Shown one piece after another: positions 1-7,652 of a DNA stretch of 64,000 nt. The DNA is taken from positions 158,065 through 222,064 of the forward strand of contig NZ_CWGJ01000028.1 of assembly GCF_900000175.1 (NCBI RefSeq), read 5' to 3'. Made by a program: the position numbers and the translations under genes. Position 1 is the first letter of the stretch, and the number at the start of each line of letters is the position of its first letter. Under the pieces are notes generated by a model. The model was given only the letters and a program-made list of their open reading frames with translations, did no database searches and was not told where the DNA came from. This DNA comes from Estrella lausannensis (lineage in GTDB: Bacteria > Chlamydiota > Chlamydiia > Chlamydiales > Criblamydiaceae).

Positions 1-1
1 G

Positions 2-2674
2 GCCGCCTTCTTCATGGCGCTGATGGTGCAGAATTTCATTGATGCGAAGATTGCTAAGATTTCCTTCAGCTATCAGCTTGAGCATCTGGTGAACTTGCAG
101 CTAACCCAGCCGGAAGAGAACAGGAAAATAGCCCTTAATGACAATTTGGTCACATTCAGTGGTCGTTTCAGAGAGAGGAAAACGGAAGATGGCAAGAAGC
201 GCTTCAAGTTTTTAGAACTCTTGGATGAAAATCACCTCCTCAAGACAGAAATTGCAGAGACTGTCCAAGAAATTACTGCCCTAAAACCAAAAGTAATCGA
301 TTCCGCCAAAAGATTTTATGATCTGGCTGGTATCACGATGCCGTCGCAGGGTGTTGTCATTGCCGGAAAAGGCTATACTTTCCAGGATCAGGATTTTAGC
401 CTGACAATCAACGACCTGCAAAAGCAGACGCATCCAAACTTGGCTGATTTGACAAAACAGATCGAAACCCTAAGTCCTACCACAACAGCTTCTGAGCTTG
501 ACAGCGCTCAAGAGAGCCTTCTCCGTCTTGTCCAGGGATTTCGTTCACCTGCCATAGGGATTGGAAACCAGCAGATGAAACAGGCGCTTGCCAAGATGGA
601 GTCTGATCTGGAAACCCTCAAGAAGCCTGCCGATTCTGCACTTCTTAAGCAGACAGTGGCTAAACTGAATGATATCGTCGAAGAAATATCTAAAGGAAAA
701 GAGGGGACGGCGCTGACAGATCTAAGATCTGTAAGAAGCTACAGAGACGCAGTCGAGTCCTATTCCAAGCTCTCCACAAAGTTGGAAGATAACAGAATTC
801 AGTTGGAAAAGGCGGAATCCGCAGTCGCCGGAGTCGTGTGGTTTTACAACAATAAAGAAGTGTCGACAAAGGGGCTTGAAAAAGAAGAGCCCGAAGCGTT
901 TAAGCATTGGTTCAACAATGCTAAAGAAGAATGGGATGCTTTTGAGCAGAATGCAGGTGGTGTTTTCAAGGCGCCAGACCAGCCTCTAAATATGGTGCTT
1001 GAAAAGAGATTCAAAAGCCAGGAGCCTACTCCAAACTACTTAAGCTACTTGATCACTATCCTTCCATTCCTGCTCGTGATTTTGATTCTTTACTTTATCT
1101 TTTCGAGACAGATGAAAGGGATGAACAGCAGCGCTCTCAACTTTGGAAAGTCTCCAGCGCGCCTTTTGAACAAAGACCAAAATAAAATTACTTTCAAGGA
1201 TGTAGCCGGTCTTGAAGAAGAGATTGAAGAGCTGCAAGAAATTGTTGATTTCTTAAAAAACCCCAAGAAGTTTACGGCTCTGGGAGGCAGAATTCCCAAA
1301 GGTGTGCTGCTTGTAGGTCCTCCTGGAACAGGTAAAACACTCATCGGCAAAGCGGTAGCGGGCGAAGCCAACAGACCCTTTTTCTCCATCTCGGGCTCGG
1401 ACTTTGTTGAAATGTTTGTGGGTGTTGGCGCGAGCCGTATCCGTGACCTTTTCGACCAGGCCAAGAAAAGCGCTCCCTGTATCATATTCATCGACGAAAT
1501 CGATGCAGTCGGAAGGCACAGAGGTGCCGGGATTGGCGGCGGCCACGACGAAAGGGAACAGACTCTGAACCAGCTTCTGGTTGAGATGGATGGTTTCGAC
1601 ACCAATGAAGGCGTTATCATCATGGCGGCGACAAACCGCCCCGATGTTTTAGACAAGGCGCTGCTGCGGCCGGGACGCTTTGACAGGCGTGTCATGGTTT
1701 CGCTGCCGGATATCAAAGGACGCTTTGAGATCCTGAAAGTGCATGCCAAGAAGATCAAGCTGGATCCTTCGGTAGACCTGATGAAGATTGCGAGAGCCAC
1801 TCCCGGATGTTCCGGAGCTGATCTAGCCAACATCTTGAATGAAGCGGCGCTGCTCGCGGCACGAAGAGGGCGGACGGCCGTCACGGGTGAAGAGACGCAA
1901 GAGGCCAGGGACAAGGTTCTTTATGGTAAAGAGCGCCGTTCCATGCAGCTTGACGAACAAGAGAAGTTGACGACTGCCTATCATGAGTCGGGACACGCTA
2001 TTGTAGGTCTCCATGTCGAGCACTCAGACCCTGTAGACAAAGTGACGATCATCCCACGAGGCTTTTCCCTAGGCGCGACGATGTTCCTGCCCAAGAAGAA
2101 CAAGGTGAGCTATTGGAGAAAGGAGCTGATAGATCAGTTGGCGGTCTTGATGGGAGGCAGGTGCGCTGAGGAAGTTTTTGTCGGAGATATCTCTTCGGGA
2201 GCAAGACAAGACATCCAGCAAGCTACGAAGCTTGCCCATAGCATGATTTGCGAGTGGGGAATGAGCGACAAGATGGGAGTTGTGTTTTACGGCGAGACGT
2301 CCGACTCCGGCTATCATGGAATCGGCGGGCACTACGAAAAGCAATATTCTGACGATACAGCAAAAGCGATTGACGAAGAGCTGAAGAGAATCTTGCAGGA
2401 AGCGCATCAAAAGGCGCTTCAATTGATTGAAAAGCACAGGAATCAAGTCGAGTTGATGACTCAAATGCTTCTTAAGTACGAAACGCTGTCTTCAGAAGAT
2501 GTTGAAGAGATTGCCAATGACACTTTCGAAGAAAGTAAAACAATCAAAAGAAGGCAGGAGGCTGAAGAGGCCCATAAAAAGAAGCTTCCACCAATTCCTC
2601 CGAAGCAAGATAAGGAAGATTCTAGCAAAGGTAACGAAGCCGGCCCCGGAATCACTCAGGATATCAGGGTTTAA
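2..2674 (+). CDS. ftsH: ATP-dependent zinc metalloprotease FtsH (5' end outside window)
   Basis: Membrane-anchored AAA+ protease that extracts and degrades membrane and soluble proteins. The frame is open from the first bases, so the start and most of the first membrane helix lie upstream; about 890 residues are visible. From the ATG at 14 there is a long chlamydial-type periplasmic domain, a second membrane helix near residues 340-366, then the AAA module with Walker A GPPGTGKT (about 434), Walker [10 protein letters not shown] and the second region of homology [19 protein letters not shown]. The zinc site HESGH is near residue 657. The C-terminal tail is charged and lysine-rich. The enlarged periplasmic domain is typical of chlamydial FtsH, about 910 residues in Chlamydia. 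A Nudix gene follows 3 nt after the stop. Confidence 0.97.
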   Translation, partial: AAFFMALMVQNFIDAKIAKISFSYQLEHLVNLQLTQPEENRKIALNDNLVTFSGRFRERKTEDGKKRFKFLELLDENHLLKTEIAETVQEITALKPKVIDSAKRFYDLAGITMPSQGVVIAGKGYTFQDQDFSLTINDLQKQTHPNLADLTKQIETLSPTTTASELDSAQESLLRLVQGFRSPAIGIGNQQMKQALAKMESDLETLKKPADSALLKQTVAKLNDIVEEISKGKEGTALTDLRSVRSYRDAVESYSKLSTKLEDNRIQLEKAESAVAGVVWFYNNKEVSTKGLEKEEPEAFKHWFNNAKEEWDAFEQNAGGVFKAPDQPLNMVLEKRFKSQEPTPNYLSYLITILPFLLVILILYFIFSRQMKGMNSSALNFGKSPARLLNKDQNKITFKDVAGLEEEIEELQEIVDFLKNPKKFTALGGRIPKGVLLVGPPGTGKTLIGKAVAGEANRPFFSISGSDFVEMFVGVGASRIRDLFDQAKKSAPCIIFIDEIDAVGRHRGAGIGGGHDEREQTLNQLLVEMDGFDTNEGVIIMAATNRPDVLDKALLRPGRFDRRVMVSLPDIKGRFEILKVHAKKIKLDPSVDLMKIARATPGCSGADLANILNEAALLAARRGRTAVTGEETQEARDKVLYGKERRSMQLDEQEKLTTAYHESGHAIVGLHVEHSDPVDKVTIIPRGFSLGATMFLPKKNKVSYWRKELIDQLAVLMGGRCAEEVFVGDISSGARQDIQQATKLAHSMICEWGMSDKMGVVFYGETSDSGYHGIGGHYEKQYSDDTAKAIDEELKRILQEAHQKALQLIEKHRNQVELMTQMLLKYETLSSEDVEEIANDTFEESKTIKRRQEAEEAHKKKLPPIPPKQDKEDSSKGNEAGPGITQDIRV

Positions 2675-2677
2675 GCT

Positions 2678-3118
2678 GTGTCAGGAGCCTTATCGAAGGC
2701 CAACGCTAAAAGCGTTCGAGTCGGTGTGGGAGTGATTGTTGTCAAAGACGACGCACTCCTGCTCGGCAAGAGGAAAGGCTCCCATGGGTCAGAAACATGG
2801 GCACCACCCGGAGGCCATCTTGAGTTTGGTGAAACACCTGAAGAGTGCGCCAAAAGAGAGCTTCTGGAAGAGACGGGTATTACGGCTCTAGAATGTGCTC
2901 TGGGCCCCTGGTCCAATGACTATTTTCAAAATGAAAATAAACATTACATCACGCTCTTTGTCTTTGTGAAAGCCTTTTCAGGCCAGCCAAGGGTGTTAGA
3001 ACCTGGAAAATGCGCGGAGTGGCGCTACTTTCCAATATCGGATCTGCCTCACCCTCTTTTTCTACCCATGGAGTCGATGTTGCGTTCTGGAAGGCTTGAT
3101 CTGGCAGGCTCTCGGTGA
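2678..3118 (+). CDS. Nudix hydrolase (MutT-like)
   Basis: Small Nudix-fold pyrophosphohydrolase, 146 residues with GTG as start. The Nudix box is complete: it begins GGHLEFGETPEE and continues into RELLEETGI (about residues 45-67), with the catalytic glutamates in REXXEE. The family cleaves nucleoside diphosphate-linked substrates. The exact substrate (oxidised dNTPs, ADP-ribose, dinucleotides) cannot be told from the sequence; the GKRKGSHGSETWAPPGG lead-in resembles nucleotide-pool sanitising MutT/NUDT15-like members. The GTG lies 3 nt after the ftsH stop, so the two are probably co-transcribed. A later GTG at about residue 15 would cut into the first beta strand and is less likely. Confidence 0.88.
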   Translation: MSGALSKANAKSVRVGVGVIVVKDDALLLGKRKGSHGSETWAPPGGHLEFGETPEECAKRELLEETGITALECALGPWSNDYFQNENKHYITLFVFVKAFSGQPRVLEPGKCAEWRYFPISDLPHPLFLPMESMLRSGRLDLAGSR

Positions 3119-3367
3119 TCATCTAAGAAGGGTCGATTCCTCCTGATAAGATCTCACAATTTATGACTTTCAATCTCCCATTCCTGTGGTTTTCTGTTTG
3201 CTCAAACCTCAATCTTGAAACGTAATCCTCCTGCAACTATTTATATTTACGCCCCTTACAAAGCTGGTGTTTGATAACTCTTTAAATATGAGAGGTTATC
3301 GATTTTACTCTTTTTCTTGTCCTAAGATAAAAATAGTAGCTCATTTTCTCGCAGTTAGTCGCCTTTT
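3119..3367. other. Intergenic stretch after ftsH-nudix
   Basis: AT-rich DNA between the Nudix gene and the family A repeat. I see no convincing open frame, RNA gene or strong terminator. A short frame beginning at 3267 runs into the repeat and is not credible as a gene. Confidence 0.4.
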
Positions 3368-3527
3368 ACACCGAAAGTGTCTCAAAATTTCAATTTTCGG
3401 TTCCGCGAAAGCCTTAGAATTGATGCAGTGCAAGTTACCTATTATTAGAAATATGAGGTGACTTGCGTGTCTCAATCCCGAGAGTTTTCTCTTTGCCAAA
3501 ACCCAATTTTGAGACACGTTCGATATA
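3368..3527. repeat. Family A palindromic element, full-length copy
   Basis: About 160 bp bounded by inverted termini: left ACCGAAAGTGTCTCAAAATT, right AATTTTGAGACACGTTCG. Inside is a second, inner inverted pair (GCAAGTTACCT and AGGTGACTTGC), so the whole unit can fold into a long interrupted hairpin. No coding capacity. One of the best-preserved full-length copies in the window, comparable to 4945-5085 and 25526-25671. Small size, inverted termini and dispersion make it MITE-like; mobilisation by a transposase elsewhere is inference. Confidence 0.8.
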
Positions 3528-3682
3528 ACCAAAATCGTTATGCTATAAACGACTTCTTCTCCGCCAAATCCCTAACTTCATAAGCGATAATTGCTGTCTT
3601 AAGATAAGCATTACTCGGTTTTTCTTGTGTAAAAATATTTATTTAAATATTGAAATGAAGAGGACGATAACTCCTTACTGCA

Positions 3683-3859
3683 GTGAATTGGCGCGAAAAA
3701 TACGCTGCTGAGCGAGATGACGGGAAGGTGTACGACTATCGGTGGAGCAGACGTGTCTTTTTAAGCTTGGCTATAGCGCCAGATGGTAAGGCGTGGTGTG
3801 AATACAGCCACGTGAAACGGCTGAGGAATCAGAAAGGGTGTGCTTGTTTTAACGATTAA
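3683..3859 (+). CDS. Possible 58-residue basic protein of unknown function
   Basis: Short open frame starting at GTG 3683 and ending in TAA just before ssb. The translation is charged and aromatic, with segments KVYDYRWSRRVFLSLAIAPD and WCEYSHVKRLRNQKG, and reads like real protein rather than random DNA. The frame is open back to 3671 with no ATG; an AGAGGA lies about 19 nt upstream of the GTG, too far for a normal ribosome binding site. It could be a small gene with a non-canonical start or the remnant of a larger one. No family recognised. Confidence 0.3.
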   Translation: MNWREKYAAERDDGKVYDYRWSRRVFLSLAIAPDGKAWCEYSHVKRLRNQKGCACFND

Positions 3860-3905
3860 AATTTAATTGATCTCTTATGGGAGAGCAAAGGGAGAAGTGA
3901 GTGCT

Positions 3906-4280
3906 ATGATGGCACTAAACAAAGTATTTATCGCAGGGAGGCTTACAAGGAAGCCAGAGCTCCGGAAGACCCCTGGAGGAGTTCACGTAACAGATCTCTT
4001 CATTGCCCTAAACCGTGAATTTCAGACGCAGTCGGGCGAAAAGCAGCAAGAAGTTTGTTTTGTGGACGTCGTTGTATGGGGCAAGCAGGCTGAAGCGTGC
4101 GCCGAGCATCTCAACTGTTCTTCCCTAGTTTTTGTGGAGGGAAGGCTGCAGCTGGATGTGTGGTACGGCAAAGAAGAGCGAGATAAACGCTGCAAACTTC
4201 GAGTTGCCGCGGAGAGGGTGCAGTTTTTGGATCCTAAAGAGCTCAGCAAATTGGAAGAATACGCAAATTGTGCTGGGTGA
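3906..4280 (+). CDS. ssb: Single-stranded DNA-binding protein
   Basis: OB-fold protein that coats single-stranded DNA during replication, repair and recombination. From ATG 3906 it has 124 residues and opens MMALNKVFIAGRLTRKPELR, the usual SSB beginning. The OB-fold strands follow (VTDLFIALN, CFVDVVVWGKQAE, SLVFVEGRLQLDVW). The ATG is preceded by AGGGAGAAG; a TTG 39 nt upstream in the same frame would give an atypical N-terminus, so I reject it. ATG 3909 is equally possible. The protein ends shortly after the OB fold, in KLEEYANCAG. It lacks the disordered linker and acidic DDDIPF-like tip through which most bacterial SSBs recruit partner proteins. Confidence 0.88.
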   Translation: MMALNKVFIAGRLTRKPELRKTPGGVHVTDLFIALNREFQTQSGEKQQEVCFVDVVVWGKQAEACAEHLNCSSLVFVEGRLQLDVWYGKEERDKRCKLRVAAERVQFLDPKELSKLEEYANCAG

Positions 4281-4341
4281 TTATTTTTAACCTTGGTATA
4301 TGTAAGTTGTTGATTGACCGCTAAACTGATAGGATTCCCAT

Positions 4342-4695
4342 ATGCCAAACACTGAAGGTGCTGTAGATCTTAAAGAAGAGAAGCAGGGCAACGTCACCGT
4401 TCTTAAACTCAAAGGACGTCTTGATGCCATCACATCCCCGCTAGCAGAGAAAAAAGTGTTTGACTGCATCAACAATGGGCAGCATCTGCTTCTCTTGGAT
4501 TTTTCCGAAGTGGACTATTTGAGCAGTGCGGGAATGAGAATGCTCCTATCAACAACCAAGAAACTGAAGACTCTTTCGGGAAAACTTGTCTTATGCTCCG
4601 TCAGCGTTAATGTGATGGATGTTCTTAAAATGTCGGGTTTCGATCACGTTCTTGAAATTACGGCTAATCAACAGGAAGCGCTTAAGAAATACTAG
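4342..4695 (+). CDS. STAS-domain anti-sigma factor antagonist (RsbV/SpoIIAA-like)
   Basis: Single STAS domain of 117 residues. Members bind an HPK-like anti-sigma kinase and release the sigma factor or partner; phosphorylation of a conserved serine blocks this. The characteristic segment EVDYLSSAGMRML is present, with Ser61/Ser62 as the phosphorylation candidates, and the N-terminal strands NVTVLKLKGRLDAITSP fit the fold. Chlamydiae have an Rsb-type partner-switching module, so an RsbV role is likely. No kinase or phosphatase partner lies next to it. The Shine-Dalgarno is weak (TAGGA upstream of ATG 4342). It stands between ssb and a repeat-filled gap, probably as its own unit or behind ssb (61 nt spacing). 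Confidence 0.87.
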   Translation: MPNTEGAVDLKEEKQGNVTVLKLKGRLDAITSPLAEKKVFDCINNGQHLLLLDFSEVDYLSSAGMRMLLSTTKKLKTLSGKLVLCSVSVNVMDVLKMSGFDHVLEITANQQEALKKY

Positions 4696-4753
4696 TTGTT
4701 AAGGCCCTCTTTACCGCGATAGGAATACTGTAGTTGTCAATTTCTCGGGTATA

Positions 4754-4865
4754 TACCGAAAGTGTCTCTGAATTTGGTTTTTGGCAAAGAGAACGCTCTT
4801 GCGATCATACATTCCCGAGCCTTTCTCAAAGCCAAAATCCCAAATTTTGAGATGCTTTTGGTATA
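4754..4865. repeat. Family A element, internally shortened copy
   Basis: About 112 bp. Left terminus TATACCGAAAGTGTCTCTGA, right terminus AAATTTTGAGATGCTTTTGG followed by TATA. The arms extend about 35 bp with the paired GGTTTTTGGCAAAGAGAA / TTTCTCAAAGCCAAAATCC region; the inner hairpin of the full-length form is missing. Confidence 0.75.
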
Positions 4866-4944
4866 AGATGGCTATTGACGGTAGATCGCTCATCTTCTAT
4901 CCTCTTTGTGACTGACGTTTTGTTCTTTTAGCGCAGAATCAGTT

Positions 4945-5085
4945 TATGCAGAAAGTCTCTCAAAATTTGGTTTTCAGCTGTGAGAAAGCTCCTCAAGATT
5001 GAGAGATTGCAAATCAACCGACAGTAGATAAGGTGACTTGCAATTTTTCAAAGACCCAATCCAATTTTTGAGATACTTACGGTAC
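4945..5085. repeat. Family A element, full-length copy
   Basis: About 141 bp. Left arm TATGCAGAAAGTCTCTCAAA, right arm AATTTTTGAGATACTTACGG. The inner inverted pair (TTGCAAATCAACC and AGGTGACTTGCAA) is retained. With 4754-4865 it fills most of the 456-bp gap between the STAS gene and miaA; the remaining bases hold nothing I can identify. Confidence 0.72.
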
Positions 5086-5151
5086 ACTTGTAAATTCGGT
5101 ATAGAGTAGTCCCTTGACTGCCTCATTTTTCACATTAAGTTGGAGTAGCCT

Positions 5152-6192
5152 GTGTCGTCGGGAGCGTCCTGCGAACAAGAGATTGAGCGCATTTTTTTTG
5201 GTTTTGGCATACAAGCTCAAAAGCAGCTATCGTCCAAACTGACAAGACCTAGAAAAAAAGTCATCGTCATTTCCGGCCCGACAGCGGTAGGAAAGACTAA
5301 TTTTTCTCTGGAGCTGGCCCGTGAACTCGGTGGTGAGATTGTCTCAGCCGATTCTATGCAAATCTATCGTGGAATGGATATCGGGACGGCCAAACTCAAA
5401 CAGGAAGATAGACAAGGCATTCCCCACCATTTAATCGATGTTTGCGATGTCCAGGACAACTTTAACGTTGTGGATTTCTATTATGAATCGCGCCATGCCT
5501 GTCAGGAAATATTGAGCAGGGGATCTGTCCCGATCGTTGTCGGTGGTTCGGGTTTTTATCTGCACTCCCTAATTTTTGGCCCTCCGAACGGCCCTCCTTC
5601 CGTTCCTGAAGTGCGAAAAAAACTGGAAGAGGAGCTTGAGTCTAAGGGTGTCGAGGAAATGTTTGAAAAGCTGAAGCGGCTCGATCCTCAATATGCCGCC
5701 TCGATCACGTGCAACGACAAACAGAAGATTGTGAGGGGAATAGAAATCATTCAGCTGACAGGCAAGCGTGTCAGCAAAATGACGTGGAAAGGGCGCAGGA
5801 AGCCTTTGAACTTTGATTTTCGCTGCTGGTTCCTCTACAGGCCACGAGAGCACCTCTATCGCCTGATCGATAAACGCTGTGATCAGATGATTCTGGAAGG
5901 CTTTTTAGAAGAGGTGGAAATGCTCGACAAGAACGGCATCCGGCTTAATTCCTCCGCTTCCCAGGCAATCGGTTACCGCCAAGCACTCGATTACCTCAAA
6001 AGCAAAAAGACTAAAGAAGATTATAAGATCTTTATTGAAAAATTCAAGCAGGCGACAAGGAACTTTGCCAAGCGGCAGTTTACCTGGTTCAGGCAAGAGC
6101 CCTCTTTCCGCTGGTTGGATATGGATCTGCATGACTTTGAGGTGGCTCTCGACATGGTCGTGCAAGACTATCATGCCGGAGCGGGCAACTAA
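5152..6192 (+). CDS. miaA: tRNA dimethylallyltransferase MiaA
   Basis: Transfers a dimethylallyl group to N6 of A37 in tRNAs that read UNN codons. 346 residues from GTG 5152, preceded by TTGGAG. The P-loop SGPTAVGKT is at residues 41-49, followed by IVSADSMQIYRGMDIGTAK (substrate and DMAPP site), HHLIDV, IVVGGSGFYLHSL and the C-terminal ASQAIGYRQALDYL with FAKRQFTWFR. All core motifs are intact. The roughly 35 residues before the P-loop make it longer than most MiaA proteins, and no internal start lies nearer the P-loop, so the GTG is kept with some doubt. Monocistronic between repeats. Confidence 0.95.
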   Translation: MSSGASCEQEIERIFFGFGIQAQKQLSSKLTRPRKKVIVISGPTAVGKTNFSLELARELGGEIVSADSMQIYRGMDIGTAKLKQEDRQGIPHHLIDVCDVQDNFNVVDFYYESRHACQEILSRGSVPIVVGGSGFYLHSLIFGPPNGPPSVPEVRKKLEEELESKGVEEMFEKLKRLDPQYAASITCNDKQKIVRGIEIIQLTGKRVSKMTWKGRRKPLNFDFRCWFLYRPREHLYRLIDKRCDQMILEGFLEEVEMLDKNGIRLNSSASQAIGYRQALDYLKSKKTKEDYKIFIEKFKQATRNFAKRQFTWFRQEPSFRWLDMDLHDFEVALDMVVQDYHAGAGN

Positions 6193-6200
6193 GAGCTGTA

Positions 6201-6222
6201 TCATACCGAAAGTACCTCACCT
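6201..6222. repeat. Family A left-end remnant after miaA
   Basis: Reads TCATACCGAAAGTACCTCAC, the left terminus only, 9 bp after the miaA stop, with no matching right end nearby. Confidence 0.45.
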
Positions 6223-6343
6223 TGCGAGATAGGCGCTTTCGATAGACCTTTTTTGATTTGCCGATTCCTTCCCGCCGGTGACTCGATTCGACAAAATGGT
6301 GCTGCCGTAACCGGTGTAAGCGCCTGTCTGATTTACAGGTTTC

Positions 6344-7012
6344 TTAAGTATTTGATACCTCTGATGCGTTAAGTGGCCTGAAAGGCTCGTTCATGATCGC
6401 TCCGCAGGAGATAACATATTTCAGGGCATCCTCGACTTTCATATCAATATAGGTCACTTCGCTTACATCATAGAGAACGATAAAGCCCGAGGTGGGGTTG
6501 GGGGTTGTGGGGACAAAGACCCCTACCATTGTCTTACCCTCTTTTCCAGGCACATTCTCCATCTTCTCTTTCGTTACAAAGCCGACTGCATGAGAGGTCG
6601 GATTGGGAAACGGGACAATGACTACCTGCTTAAAGGAGTTTGAGTCTTGCTTGAGCACTGTGTGGATAACGTCTTGGCTTGTTTTATAGACTGTTGAGAT
6701 GAAGGGAATCTTCTTGATGATTGCATCCCAGCGACTGAGAAGGAAGTGGATGAAAAAGCGGCTGGCAACAAATCCCAGCAGCAAGGTAATCAGCACAAGG
6801 GAGGAAACGATCAGCAGCTTGCTCAAGAGAAGTTGGAGCGTCTCTCCAGGAATGAACAGGAATCCTGCTTCAAGAATCCTCCATTTTGCAAAAACAGACA
6901 GAACCGGGCCCGAGAAGGGAGCGGTTAGCCATGAGAGTAAAAGGGAAACGATCCACACCGTCATTGCGACAGGAAGTAGTATGATTAGTCCGGTGATAAA
7001 ATTTCTTTTCAT
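6344..7012 (-). CDS. DUF502 family membrane protein
   Basis: 222-residue inner-membrane protein of the DUF502 family, function unknown. Two hydrophobic helices are clear: residues about 7-30 (ITGLIILLPVAMTVWIVSLL) and about 66-90 (LLIVSSLVLITLLLGFVASR). They are followed by the conserved soluble part with IPFISTVYKTSQDVI, VVIVPFPNPTSHAVGFVTK and VFVPTTPNPTSGFIVLYDV, the family signature. Start taken as ATG at 7012; a TTG 6 nt upstream is possible. Plants use DUF502 proteins (COV family) in development, but no bacterial role is established. Transcribed away from miaA; its upstream region carries a family A right end. Confidence 0.9.
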   Translation of the reverse strand: MKRNFITGLIILLPVAMTVWIVSLLLSWLTAPFSGPVLSVFAKWRILEAGFLFIPGETLQLLLSKLLIVSSLVLITLLLGFVASRFFIHFLLSRWDAIIKKIPFISTVYKTSQDVIHTVLKQDSNSFKQVVIVPFPNPTSHAVGFVTKEKMENVPGKEGKTMVGVFVPTTPNPTSGFIVLYDVSEVTYIDMKVEDALKYVISCGAIMNEPFRPLNASEVSNT

Positions 7013-7083
7013 TGCCAATTGCCTATGCCTTTTTTTGATGTCGGTCTATCACTCCGAAGTGTGAAATCATCAAGCCCTTTCTA

Positions 7084-7147
7084 TCCCAAATTTTGAGACG
7101 CTTTCACTTTGCCAAAAACCAAATTTTGAGACACTTTCGGTATATAT
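7084..7147. repeat. Family A right-end copy
   Basis: Tandem-like right termini: CCCAAATTTTGAGACGCTTT followed by CTTTGCCAAAAACCAAATTT and TTGAGACACTTTCGGTATA. No left arm is recognisable. It lies immediately upstream of the DUF502 gene, which reads away from it. Confidence 0.65.
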
Positions 7148-7652
7148 CCTCCTTAGCGGAGGTGATGCCGATGCGGGGCGATGTGACGATATTTTAAGAC
7201 GGGGACTACTTCGCCGCTGTTCTTGATCCATGTAACATCGCTTAGCAAGGGAATCTTGTTGTGCAAGAAGTGCGGTGTCTAAAGACTTAGAGAGGTTTCT
7301 CACCGATGTGTGAGGCCTTTAACGGCTGAACTTTTCATCCGCCTCTTTATCATTCCATCCATCCGACCGTTTTCTCGATTGTCCTGGTCGGGGTGATATG
7401 AGGGAGTTCTTATCCACTCGCCATGACTATGCCGTAGCAGAGATAGACATAGATTCTTCCGCCTTAAAGAAGCGTCGCCTCGTTGTGTTTGGTTTTTTAC
7501 CCTATGGGTGTTTGAGGCTCCTTTCCTTAAGCTGTCATCGCTTTAGAGCCCGTCTTAAAACCTGAAATATGCCAATTTTGCTGGTGAATTTGGGGTCAAG
7601 ACAGGCTCTTTGAGGCTGACCACTAACTGAATCGTATGATTTGTTTACCCGA
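7148..7652. other. Gene-poor stretch between the DUF502 gene and rnr
   Basis: About 500 bp. It starts with a small hairpin CCTCCTTAGCGGAGG (7148-7163) and contains a 55-codon open frame (ATG 7398 to TGA 7565, beginning MREFLSTRHDYAVAEIDIDS) behind GGGTGAT, which I cannot assign to any family. From 7545 to 7610 an imperfect inverted pair, AGAGCCCGTCTTAAAACCTG and its partner ending CAAGACAGGCTCT, suggests another short element type. No RNA gene recognised. Confidence 0.35.
7545..7610. repeat. Short inverted-repeat element (possible family D)
   Basis: About 66 bp with ends AGAGCCCGTCTTAAAAC and GGGGTCAAGACAGGCTCT. A related pair of ends appears at 16330-16432 (left GGGCTGTACTAAAACTTAAA, right TATGAGGACAGGCTC). 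Only two weak copies are visible, so the family is tentative. Confidence 0.35.

Noticed and set aside
1090..1914. 274-codon open frame on the minus strand
   Set aside because: Lies entirely antisense to the FtsH AAA domain; its translation is Ser/Pro-rich with no domain and is a shadow of the conserved plus-strand gene.
3267..3461. 64-codon plus-strand frame
   Set aside because: Runs through the family A copy at 3368 and has no start context or family resemblance.
7070..7303. 77-codon minus-strand frame upstream of the DUF502 gene
   Set aside because: Its C-terminal third is the translated family A end twice over (ESVSKFGFWQSESVSKFG); no ribosome site and no protein-like composition.
7148..7640. 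Structured RNA gene such as 6S or RNase P RNA
   Set aside because: Length is suitable but none of the conserved motifs of these RNAs could be found; only a small hairpin is visible.
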